This document shows, piece by piece, positions 1 to 10,419 of a DNA stretch of 64,000 nt. Within the stretch, counting starts at the first letter, position 1, and each line of letters starts with the position of its first letter. Location: the NCBI RefSeq assembly GCF_040954645.1, contig NC_092803.1:81320263-81384262 (forward strand), written 5' to 3'. A program made the translations under genes and the position numbers. The notes beneath the pieces are model-generated. The model was given only the letters and a program-made list of their open reading frames with translations. It did no database searches and was not told the origin of the DNA. The stretch is from Diabrotica undecimpunctata. Its lineage: Eukaryota; Arthropoda; Insecta; Coleoptera; Chrysomelidae.

Positions 1-832
1 AATACGTATGTCACAAATCACAACCACTGGTTCAATATATAATAAATCAGTGCCAATCCTAGCCTATGCTGATGATATCAATATAGTTGGGTGAACGAAA
101 AACGCTGTATGAGAGGTCTATGTAGCATTAAAAGAATCAGCTACAAAAATGGGTTGAATAATAAACACCAACAAAACGAAGTATATGAAAATAAGCACGC
201 AACCACAAATCCTACGATCACTCGTTATAGAAAACGACGCCATCGAAGCACTGAACGAATTTGTATACCTGAGAGCGCTCCTTAACAATGAAAATAATAC
301 TACCGCAGAGATAAACCGCAGAATTTGCACGGCCAACGGCTCAATCCCCTTAAATCCACAATTATATCGAGAAATACAAAAATAAAACTGTACAAAACGT
401 ATAGTTCAGAGACCTGGACTCTAACAAAAAATAATGAAAACGTTAGGATGTTTCGAAAGAAAACTACTATGCCGAATCTATGGAGCAGTGAATGACAATG
501 GAGTGTGGAGAAGACGATACAACTTCGAACTTCATAGAATATGAACCTGATATCGTAATACATATTAATATAGGACGTCTGAGGTGGATAGGACATGTAA
601 TGCGAATGGAATAAAATGATACAGCTACAAAAACGCTCCTTGATAGACCCATTGATTAGAGAAGAAGAGGAAGACCCAGAACAAGATTCATTGATAACAT
701 CGATAAAGACATGAGACATATGGGAATACGTGCTTGGCGGAGAAAGGCAATGGATAGGGACGACTGGAGAGAAATTCTCGAGGAGGCTAGGACACACGCA
801 GGGTTGTAAAGCCATAATGATGATGGTGATGA
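1..832 (+). pseudogene. RTE-like LINE, 3' part of reverse transcriptase and C-terminal tail
   Basis: The window opens inside a non-LTR retrotransposon. A reverse transcriptase core motif AYADDINIVG is read near 58-90. From about 445 one frame reads through FERKLLCRIYGA, then GRLRWIGHVMRME (571-610), then RRRGRPRTRFID and a tail ending EEARTHAGL before a stop near 810. That order (WxGHV, then GRPxTR, then a W-rich tail) is the usual C-terminus of insect RTE-type LINE proteins. In-frame stops near 532, 614 and 657 and a frame change after the YADD motif show it is dead. The copy ends in a TGATGATG-type microsatellite, as expected for the 3' tail of this class. Clade assignment is inference; LINE identity is firm. 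Confidence 0.85.
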
Positions 833-1085
833 CATTGCGGGTGTCGGCATGTGGCAAGAGGCGTTACTGTTGCCGCAACGACAATGTGGTGTGGTACCGT
901 TGCCGTCGCCGATGCCGTTTGGTCCATGTGAATAACTATCAAATCATTACCTAATCATTACCTAATGTATGTAGTCTTTTAACTAAATTATTTCTTTGGC
1001 TTTTTATGACATAAGAAGGTCGCCAGTATATATTAACCGGTAAAGGTATCGCGAAATCAAAAAGATTAAAAAAGATTGAGCTATA

Positions 1086-1259
1086 GCCACAAAAAGGCGT
1101 ACCGACAAATGTGATGAAGTCCTGAATATACTTCAGAAACGCTTTACAGCTCCTTTAAATGTTGACGACAACTTTACGCTAACTGGAAAAGCATTGGCTT
1201 GCAAGTTAGGGGAATTTTTGCAACCAATATACAATCAGCAAATACAACCATGTTGACAA
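1086..1259 (+). pseudogene. Possible MADF-BESS-like C-terminal exon fragment
   Basis: An open stretch of about 57 codons, opening ATKRRTDKCDEVLNIL and containing TGKALACKLGEFLQP, ends at a TGA. The pattern (basic KRR, short acidic stretch, then GKxxAxKL) resembles the end of MADF/BESS-type DNA-binding proteins, which occur as host genes and as accessory proteins of PIF/Harbinger transposons. No start, upstream exon or MADF core is visible. The call rests on a weak pattern only. Confidence 0.25.
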
Positions 1260-2513
1260 CCAGGGTCATCATATTATTTTCATCAAATCACGCCATTTTT
1301 GCTGACGTCTCTTTCACAAACAGGACCATCCTCTTAGCACCACATATGTAAAACCACGTTCACAAACATGATCGTATTATTAACATACTCACATATACAT
1401 TGGGTAAGTGCAACCAGCACATACTCAACAACCTGAAAAAGCTGATAGTGACTCGCTAAGAGTCTCACTATATTTACGTAACTTTAATACAACTGATTAA
1501 AGCGTTGTTCCAAAATAATTGATATACATTTTAATTACTCTTAAATATTCTTTCTTAAACACATTGTAAATGGTAGCACGCGTTTTAGGAATCATACGAC
1601 TGGGAGCGTATTTGGAAACACACGGAAAACTGGAGATCCGCATAATACATATGTTCTCCTTGTCGCTAAAACCCTTAAAATTGCAGATAATCATTCATGT
1701 GGTATAATTAAACACTTCATAACATTGGCAGTCTCTTTTATTAACGGCGTAAATAAATCTAAAAATTTCGATAAGTTACCTCATCCATGCGCAGGTAATT
1801 ACGAAAATCGTCTGATGCATATATTATTTCTTTTATTAAATTAAGAGTAAGTATTAAATTGAGAGTAAGTAGCACTTTTTCAAACCAATGCTTCTGGGAT
1901 CTTTTTGGTTTTTGTCTTTTACAATTTTAAAATTTTTATTTAAACAAACAACAGCTAATGCTGATAATAATTCGTCTTCGTTGTCAATCGTTGCTCAACG
2001 ACAATCTGAACTGTACTTGTAGTGTAGACAAATTTCTGCACTAGACTTGACCGTGAAAATGGATGCAATTACTCAGTTTAATTTGCACAAATTGGCATCA
2101 CAATGTCACAAGTCAATTTCAATCATACTTTAAGAAACAACTTAAGCACTCTTAACAATTTTTATATGTCAAGTGGATCTGAAAAACGTTATGTTATAAT
2201 ATTCAATTGTCAAGTGTTATGATATTTAAGAGTCTCGTCTTCAAAATTAGATTTCACAAAACAATTATTTTGAAGTAGTTAAACACAAAGATAATATATG
2301 TAGATGATTGTTCTCTTTCATTTCGTATTATATCATCTGAATATGTAACTTCTTGAAATCTGTAAGTAATCATTTTTAAACATTGTTAAAATTTTAAAAG
2401 ATGAATTCCTTCTTCCAGTTCGCTACAATATAGTGTCTAAAATTATTGAAATTTAAATATCTTACTTTGATAGTATATAGTTTTATGTGTATGTTTATAG
2501 ATTATATATTATA

Positions 2514-2514
<1 letters not shown>
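1260..2514. other. AT-rich spacer, nothing recognised
   Basis: No coding frame, RNA gene or repeat structure that I can support. Short direct repetition of ATTAAATTGAGAGTAAGTA-like words occurs near 1845-1870. Confidence 0.5.

Positions 2515-2572
<58 letters not shown>
2515..2572. repeat. (AT)n microsatellite
   Basis: Uninterrupted TA dinucleotide run of about 58 bp. Confidence 0.95.
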
Positions 2573-2575
<3 letters not shown>

Positions 2576-2699
2576 GTTACATTTGCATAGTACATTTTAA
2601 ACACTAAAATCAATATTAATGTAAAAATTAATATTAAACTCACCAGGCTTCTGGGTTAAACCAAGTTGATTATCACTGCGCCAAGCTTTCGATTTCCTC

Positions 2700-3760
2700 A
2701 AGACGTATTGGACCAGAAGCATTGGATACATTTCTGATGGATATCGACAATAAAGAAAAATTAATCAAATTCACCATGAAAAAAGAAAATAGCAATTGAC
2801 TTCCTTTTCTGGATGTGGTAATAACAAAAGAAGACAGAGGATACGCAACCAAACTGTGCACAGAAAACCAACCCACATCAGCAGATATTTAAATTACCAC
2901 TCATACTATAACGTTAATATTAAAAAAGGAACTCGATGAAAATGTATTTGAGGAAAAAAACCTGCTAGCCAAGGTTTTAATTAAAATTGACTCGTCATTG
3001 TAAATTGTAATAAAGTCTTTCATAAGATTGAAGACATAAAACAACAAACATCACAAGCAATGTAGAAATACTCACAAGAGGCAATTCAAAGATGACAACC
3101 ATACCATATGTAAACGGCTTATCAGAAAAATTGAAAAGGATAGGAAATAAGTACAACATCACAACAACATTCAAAACAACTAACATACTAAGATTTATCC
3201 TACTCAAAATCTAACTCAATAGCACACACAGAAAATTAAAGAACTGCATCCATAAAATACTCTGTAAATGTAACAATTTCTATGTAGGAGAAACCGCAGC
3301 ACCAACAAGAACACAGACTTCGAAGAATCTCAGATGTGTAAACATACCTGGGGTATCGAGCACAGAGTGCAATAGAAAGATGCATCAATAATCATGAAAG
3401 AAACAGGCATAAAAAAAATCAAAGAAGCAGCTCTCTGAAAAAATGTATAGTAAACCCATCAGCAAAATGTAGCAGGCTTTGGTCTCAATACCAAAAGACT
3501 AAGTCAGACTAACAAGATTATACCAACTAAAGCGGATTAAAAAAGTCGCAAACATCCTCTGCAATTGTATACAGTACGTATGCAACACACAATACACAAA
3601 CATATAATCTACGTTAAACACACGTTATAGAAACAAATAAAACACACAAAAACAGTTAAAATTCGATATTGCGAGGATGAAAATACCACCCTCAGATTTT
3701 TGTCAACCATAAGGAGGTTACTGCCTACAAGATTGATGCGAAGTTAGTCAACCATGAATT
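2700..3760 (+). pseudogene. Penelope-like retroelement remnant (end of RT plus GIY-YIG region)
   Basis: Penelope-like elements encode a reverse transcriptase followed by a GIY-YIG endonuclease. The RT end is seen as FLMDINNKEKLIKFTMKKE then LPFLDVVITKEDRGYA (about 2730-2880). The linker follows as IPYVNGLSEKLKRIGNKYN (about 3095-3160). The endonuclease start is CKCNNFYVGET (about 3262-3295), where YVGET matches the YIGET version of the GIY-YIG motif. Several stops and at least two frame changes break it. A second copy of the linker and the following tail lies on the other strand at 29.6-30.3 kb; the two agree in order and wording, including the non-coding tail after the endonuclease. Confidence 0.8.
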
Positions 3761-5008
3761 TAAAAAAAAAGATAACATTTGTTGGTGACTCATAAGTTTT
3801 TAAAATAGTCGTTTTCTAAGTCGAAATCGATTGTTATTTAAAAATGTAATTTTTATAACAATCAATTGTGGCTTAACCCTATATAAACATAATATTTAAA
3901 TTAGCAAGTTGAATTTAGTTACTTAAAATTTACAAACTTAAGATTTATAATTCCTACAATATTTTGGTTTGGGGGAAAGACTTTAGATACGCTCTATATC
4001 CGCGTTAATCCTCGATCAATCATCTGACAAATTTTATTAAAATTTTAAGTATCCATCAAAGAATTCTTTAGTAATTATGCTCAAAGAAATAACAACACTC
4101 CCTTACTAATCAAGCCACCTTCATGCATATTCATTCGCATAACTAAATCCCTAAAAGAGCTTTGGAATATGCAAAAAGAGTCTCTCTCATCGTCCCACGA
4201 CGCTTCGAGGGCCCTTTTGTATCTGAAGAACAATCGACGGCGTCGAAATCAAAGGGAAGGTCAAGGGCCAATCGACTCTGGCGGATCCGTGTTATTGTAG
4301 CTGAAACGAACCTATAGGCCGTACAGTTTGCGTTTCAATTTGTCTTTTATCTTATTAAAGTCGATGGGGATTAAGTCAGGATTGTACGGTTGATTGTTCT
4401 GTTGCCTTTGAGGTATGACAATCCAGGGTTCATTTCAAACAAAGAAATTTCAATTCAGATTTAAAAAAAAATAAGTATAAAGAGAAATTTGTGTCTAAGA
4501 CATAAGGAAATTATAATAATAGTACAATTAAAAATTATTGTTTTGAATACAATTTTCTTTTTAAATTGCTACTTTTATATTCTCGTATTATATTTGTAAG
4601 TGTTTTATAATTAGTTTTAAATACAGCAAAAATATAGATAACATTTAAAAAACTAGAGGGAGCGAAATACACGAAGAATAGTTACTACTCAAAAATTTTA
4701 TATAAAAGGTATAAGGGAGCATATCTGGCCTATTGAAAATAGCATTGCGGATAGTATGTTCAATTTCAATATTCAGTATACCAACTTGTTTATTGTGATT
4801 ATTTTGCTAATCAAGGAGGTAGCTTCTAATTAATACTTTAAAGCCATTTATAAATTTTGCCAAAAATTGAAAGTCTTTGGAGTCAATTTGTTGTTAAATA
4901 CATGTACTGATGTTAGATCTACTTTCTTATGAGCTTTTAATGCCAACCAATGATATTCTTTATAATTTTTTTTTCTATATAGTTCTCGTTTTTTTTTCTC
5001 AATTTAAT
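3761..5008. other. Spacer with one more complex block at about 4080-4440
   Basis: No gene recognised. From about 4080 to 4440 the base composition is noticeably less AT-rich than its surroundings and low-complexity runs are absent. Octamer-like words such as ATGCATATTCATTCGCAT and GGAATATGCAAA occur there. The rest is ordinary AT-rich spacer. Confidence 0.4.
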
Positions 5009-5142
5009 TTAACCCAGATATTACTGAAACTTTTATTGTTAACATTTTGAATTAATTTCAAATTTTCATGGAAATTATAGCATATGGAACCAAAAAACAC
5101 AATCATATATTTTTTTATGACGATACCTGTCAAGTTTTGACA

Positions 5143-5168
5143 TGTTCTTTTAAAAGGACGGTAGTAAT
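5143..5168. repeat. Left subterminal inverted repeat of the piggyBac element
   Basis: 26 bp, perfectly complementary to 6912-6937, centred on CTTTTAAAAGGACGG. Such internal repeats are usually transposase binding sites in piggyBac elements; that role is inferred here. Confidence 0.9.
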
Positions 5169-5208
5169 ATACGGTACCAGATATCATATATATTTTATTA
5201 GTATCAAT

Positions 5209-6893
5209 TTACGAAGAATAAGAGGATTTAAAACAAAATTTTGGATGTAAAGGTATTTTGCACTTTTCACACAAAAACTGGACTTTTTTGTGACAATATC
5301 CACATCGCGATTGCTTTTCTTGATAAAGAACCAAGTGGTTAATACCGTCATATCTTGAATTGGCTATCGAATTCGAATTCCGCTTAGAAGGTCCGCGTTT
5401 TGTTTCTTTTTTAAAAGTTTCCAAAATATTAGTCAATAGATCTTCTAAATTCAAGTTGATCCAGTTTACCGTCTTGAGTTTTGTGAATCTGCCACGCATT
5501 TTGAATAGCCATATCAACGCAATGAGCAAAAAGGGGAAAATACTATTTCTTTTCTCTTATGGACACTCGATATAAACTGATGTTCTGGTCACTGCGATCA
5601 ACGCCACCCATGAAGTTATTGTATATTCTAACAATATTTGGTTGAGGAACTTGAATATGTTTTTTCTCTGCTTGCGAAAATCTCTTTACAGAGAAGCAAG
5701 GCATTACTGGTACAAAATTGGAAGCAATAGAAACGATATTATTATCATGCCAGCGGCAAACCACTATTCCTGTATTTTTGTCAAGACGATACTCGTATTT
5801 ACCACGATCAGTTTTTTTCATAATAGATGAACAGGGTAAAGGGCATTTCATGGTGCGATTTTCCCTTAAAGTGCCTGTACTAAATATGCCTCTTTGTTTT
5901 AGCTCATGCAGTAAATGAATAGAAGTAAAATAATTATCAAAAATAAGATGGAATCGCCTTTGAGGCCATACTTTATTCAATCTGTCTGCATAGGATAGAA
6001 CTACTGATGCACCCAATCCAAGGACTTTATATTGTTCAGGTATTGTAGTGGAATTACCTTGGTAAGGAGAAAACCAAACTATGTATCCCAGACGAAGGGC
6101 TCCTACTTACATTTTGTACCCCCAACGGATTGGTTTTCCCTTGATGAATTGTTTTGTGGGATGGCGACCAAAATACGGAACCATTGCCTCATCTATGCTG
6201 TGATGTTGTTCTAAAGGGGAAAATTGTATAAATTTTTTGTTTATTACGTCGAACAGGGGTCGCATCTTGGCAAATCTATCAAATTTATCTAATGACAAGT
6301 TATTGCAAACATGCAAAACTTTCATTATGTGGGAAAATCTATCCCTAGATATAGCAGCTACCACCATTGCGTTGTGCGAATTGTCACGATTTTCCCAGTA
6401 CATGTACCTTTTCGGCACAACCACATAACCACTCAATACAAGAACGCCTATAAAACATCGAATTGTTATTTTCGGTCCAAATTGAGTTTTCCAGTAAGTA
6501 CAATCAGGGTGTTGATACAAGTCTCCTTGAATCCAGTGTGCAGATATTCTCTTCTCTAATTGATGGGGCAGCTTGGAGAGAAGCTTTCTTGGAAAGAAAC
6601 AAAGCCAATGGTATATTGTCATCATCCGAATCTTCTTCTGGTAGGCTGGAATTCACAGAATCTTGTGGTAATTCAGTCGCGTTGTCAAAAACAAGTTCTA
6701 CATCGTTTCTCAACTGACTACCCGGTAAATTATTTATTGTAGTTAGTTCTTCATCGCCGGAGTCGCAATCGGTGACATCATCATTGGCATTTTCTGGGGG
6801 AAATATGATCAAACCATCTGGAGGGACTGAGATTTCATCAGAATCAAGCTCTTCTTATAGCTTATGCAATTTGAGAGGCCTCCTGAAACAATA
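5209..6893 (-). pseudogene. piggyBac-family transposase, broken
   Basis: Cut-and-paste transposase gene. The acidic N-terminus reads EELDSDEISVPPDGL and NANDDVTDCDSGDEE. The catalytic aspartates are visible in HHSIDEAMVPYFGRH, in LIFDNYFTS and in NNFMGGVDRSDQ. The C-terminal cysteine-rich finger reads CGYCHKKVQFLCEKC. Damage: a stop near the N-terminus (about 6857), a frameshift around 6520-6620, an in-frame TAA at 6107-6109 after RWGYKM, an in-frame TAG at 5543-5545 after SIREKK, and a frameshift around 5440-5460. Both internal stops sit where the family normally has tryptophan. All three acidic residues survive, so the decay is moderate and the ends are intact. It lies wholly inside the TTAA-bounded element. 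Confidence 0.93.
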
Positions 6894-6911
6894 CGCACGT
6901 TGGTAGTACTA

Positions 6912-6937
6912 ATTACTACCGTCCTTTTAAAAGAACA
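6912..6937. repeat. Right subterminal inverted repeat of the piggyBac element
   Basis: Partner of 5143-5168, 26 of 26 bases complementary. It lies just upstream of the transposase N-terminus, so it could also overlap the element's promoter. Confidence 0.9.
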
Positions 6938-7295
6938 AAATGAAATCCCAAGCGGCGAGCCTTTGAAACAACGTGACAACTATTCGAGCCAAGAATATAC
7001 GTACATAAGTCCCTATTATATAATAATCCACATGCCAATGCCGTGAAATAACAGTTTTTTAATTCTAGACTTACCTCCAATTATAAGCATCCATTTTGTA
7101 GTCCAAAACCTGGCAATTTACACAGATAACCTCACAATTACAGCATGTGCGCGCACTAAAATCGTTAAAACTTGTCGAATGCTGGCTCTTGAAAACACTC
7201 CATCTAGAGCCATCTATCAGTTGGTAGCTGTACTAACCTAAATTACGCATAATTTACACTGCCTTTTAAAAGGACGGTAGTAATATCTGGGTTAA

Positions 7296-7905
7296 GGTAC
7301 TATTACCGTCTAGCATGCTAAAAAATTGCAAATTTTTAACAAGTTTTGTATTTTATTTATTATATAACACTTATTTTATACTATTATACAACTTTTAAAG
7401 ATTGCAAAAAATTCCTTTCCTTTTTTTTCTCTGTTCCTGCATTTTAAAGATCGCATCCAAAAATTTTTATCCAAAAATTACTGCTCCATGGCAGACAATT
7501 AATATCTGAAACGACACAGCTGAAACATAAAATTCGAGTTTTAAAAACGATGTGCTCTTACGTAATAGTTAACCAGAAAAATCCTAAAAATAAACAAAAT
7601 GGCGGGCATATTAAAGTTTAGGTGGATCTTGAGGTCCTTAAAACACGCTTGACTTATCGAGCAAGTATTTTAAAGATCAGTTATCCACGAATATCTACGA
7701 AATCATGTATTATTACTACAAAAAATTGAAATAAGAGCTAGTAATGTAAATGGTTGAATTTGTGTCAGTATACTTATACCTATATCAGTACATCAGTATA
7801 CCTTTCGTTGTTATGGAAATGAGAAAAATAAAAATTAATTTGCAATATTTAGCATTAGATTAATTGATATTACTGGTTGTGTATTGCTTAGAAATGCGTT
7901 CTAAC
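7296..7905. other. AT-rich spacer, nothing recognised
   Basis: No gene, repeat or RNA that I can support between the piggyBac element and the Crypton-like pseudogene. Confidence 0.5.
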
Positions 7906-7911
7906 AATGAT

Positions 7912-8870
7912 TACTTAAATAGTAAAGCAGAATCGCGGGTGATACCGAAAAAATCGGAAGACGCTTATAAAAAAGAATAAAATTTCAATAAATGGATGGA
8001 AATGCAAAAGGTAAAAGATACAGATAAATGAGTTGGGCTTGCTTACCTTCAGAAAATGTCGAAATAGTACAAGCCGTCGACTATGTAAGGTATCCATTCG
8101 GAATTGCAAAGTATGTTGAGGATACCTCTGTTTATCGATTTAAAATCATTTGTAAATTTCATGCAGTCACGAGGGCAATTAGCAAGAATGACTCGGCCAA
8201 AAAGGCGTATTTATTTAAGGAAGAAGCTTTTTAAAAATTTTTAACAGATGCTTCGTACATTACGTACTTATTTTTGAAGATGGTAGCCATTTGCGGTATC
8301 TTTGGTTCTTGCAGAAGATGAGAATTGTGTTATTTACACCTACTATGACATCCAGGAAGAAGGATCATATTGCTTATTATTATCTGACAATCTGGGACTG
8401 TGATAACTCGACGTTTTACAGTTGCTGATAGCTATGCAATTTATTAGGTGCGTTTGGTGAAAATAGATTTGTTATTGCGACACAATATTGTAAGTACAGA
8501 TCGAGTATTCTTACGTTATGATAAAGGAAAGTGCACTAATCAAGTATTTGGTATTAATACATTTGAAACACGTTTCTTGCAAATTGCACTTTATCTGAAA
8601 TTGGACGATCCTGAGAAATACATGAGACATGAGGTTCGACGTACGTCCGATACAATTATGGCGACCAGTGGCATGACAATAGATCAAGTACAATGACATT
8701 AGGTTGAAAATCGGCAGCTGTGGCGACTGGTTGTGTAAGATGAATGTTTAGAACATTATTGGCAGTACCATTAATAGAAGTACAACCCCATTGGCTTTTA
8801 AGAATGTTGGTACTAATATTTTAACAGCATTTCTTCTAATTTAACAACGGAAGTATAAATATTTTAAACA
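7912..8870 (+). pseudogene. Crypton-type tyrosine recombinase, decayed
   Basis: The N-terminal half reads in one frame with four stops: KKSEDAYKKE, NFNKWMEMQKVKDTDK, VGLAYLQKMSK, YKPSTM (8070-8087), then SMLRIPLFIDLKSF. After one frame change the catalytic half runs FLTDASYITYLFLKMVAICG, CRR-stop-EL (8310-8327, the first catalytic arginine region), FLRYDKGKCTNQVFGINTF, LKLDDPEKYMRHEVRRTS (about 8595-8648, the HxxR box) and KSAAVATGCV. This order matches Crypton recombinases of insects. In the last motif the family normally has GY with the nucleophilic tyrosine; here the codon at 8732-8734 is TGT, cysteine. The gene has many stops and is inactive. No element ends were found, which fits Cryptons, as they lack terminal inverted repeats. 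Confidence 0.82.
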
Positions 8871-10415
8871 AAACAAACTATACTTCTCACATTCATTTAA
8901 AATATTTTTAAATATTTAAATAAAGCTTTTTATTTGTTAGTAATATTTTATTCATATTTAATTTACTTGACGTTACAAGGTATGTACTCATGTCAGGTCA
9001 TATCAATATTTAAAACTGTTGATGTTGATATGGTAACTTAAAACACGCGCGTTTTCGAAAGTTAAATTTAAACACGCTGAGATCTAATTTATGGTGTACC
9101 TAAGCAAAATGGTGTACCAACAAAAACAATTGTTTTAAAATTCATTTTTTCAAATTGTTTGTCATTTAAACTTTATTATTTTTTTTTGGTCATATTGTGG
9201 TAAACTATGATAGAGAAAACTAAGCTATAAAACACTAAAACCCATTTCTGTCTCATATATATGTAACGTCAGGATGTTATGGATAACAACATAACTACCT
9301 CCGAAATACGGAAACCAATGTAAAACAGTAAAACTCACAACTTTCTTTAGAAACCAATTGTTAGGCTTCGGCCAGCTCAGACTCTCAGGAGTAAGAATGT
9401 CTTAACTTAGAAGTAAATCTGAAAAATGAGTTTGTCTAGAACAAATAAACCAACATTTTAACTAGTCATATTTATTATATATAAAAAAATATAAAATTGA
9501 AATTTTAATATTAAATTAAAATTAACAGAGCAAATCTTGCCTTTAGCTTTACAAAAAAAAAGATTTTTAGATGATACATTAAATGGCTTCTGATGTTATC
9601 TTCAAGTAGCTGGGCAGGATTGCAGAATGTAGCGGGTAGTTGCTAATGAAGCTGAATCTATATAGTCAGATATTAGAATGGTTTTATTTTTAACTAATGA
9701 TTTTTTCTAATCTTTGCATATGTTTTAATTTAAAATTTCGTTTTCCTTAACAAACCAATGTAGTGCGATTAAGAGCTTAGTTCACAAATGGCAACCCCAT
9801 TTAAACAGGAAGCTCTTAGATATTACATTTAATTTTAAAACATTTTAGCACATTTAATTTAATTTTATTAATTCAGTGCAATATAATAACGAATCCACAA
9901 CATTATGTTGTCGGAAAACCCCATTCTAACATTTATTAATTTGATTTCACCTTTGTTATCGTTCTGATCATAAAATTTATATGAATAAATGCGAGTAGTA
10001 CAATTTCGTTACGCATGCCCTCGCTAAAACATTATCACCAATATAACATACCATATGCTACGGTATGCTGTTAATACTCGACTCACCTATACGCTGTATG
10101 TTTATATGTTTATGAGGTAGATATTATGTACGTTTATACATTGTAAATCATGATTTGGGAGTGCTCCTCGTAACAGTCACAATGTTGATAACGTGTCTTG
10201 GTTTGTTTATTCCTAGTTCATCTATATTGTGTATTAAGTATACACAGCATTATCTCAAATCAGTACTTATAATTTCAACGCAATTTAAGAAGTTTTCACT
10301 TCTTTCGCCACTCCTCCGAGTGCAATACCTTTTTTTTTAATAAAATTATGATTTTAATAATTTATGAAAACATTTTAAGTTACATTATATCTGTAGTCAA
10401 ATTTACGAAATTTAT
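8871..10415. other. AT-rich spacer, nothing recognised
   Basis: No reliable coding pattern or repeat. A short open frame at 10155-10340 has no recognisable motif and biased, low-complexity composition. Confidence 0.5.
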
Positions 10416-10419
10416 GTAA

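Larger units (their letters stand above)
5009..7295 (-). mobile_element. piggyBac-type DNA transposon with both ends
   Basis: Both ends carry the TTAA target site (5009-5012 and 7292-7295). Directly inside is a 13-bp terminal inverted repeat, CCCAGATATTACT (5013-5025, and its complement 7279-7291). A 26-bp perfect subterminal inverted repeat lies further in (5143-5168 and 6912-6937), and part of it recurs beside the right end (about 7265-7285). TTAA sites plus short terminal and longer internal inverted repeats are the hallmark of piggyBac. The element is about 2.29 kb and carries one broken transposase gene on the minus strand. Confidence 0.95.
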
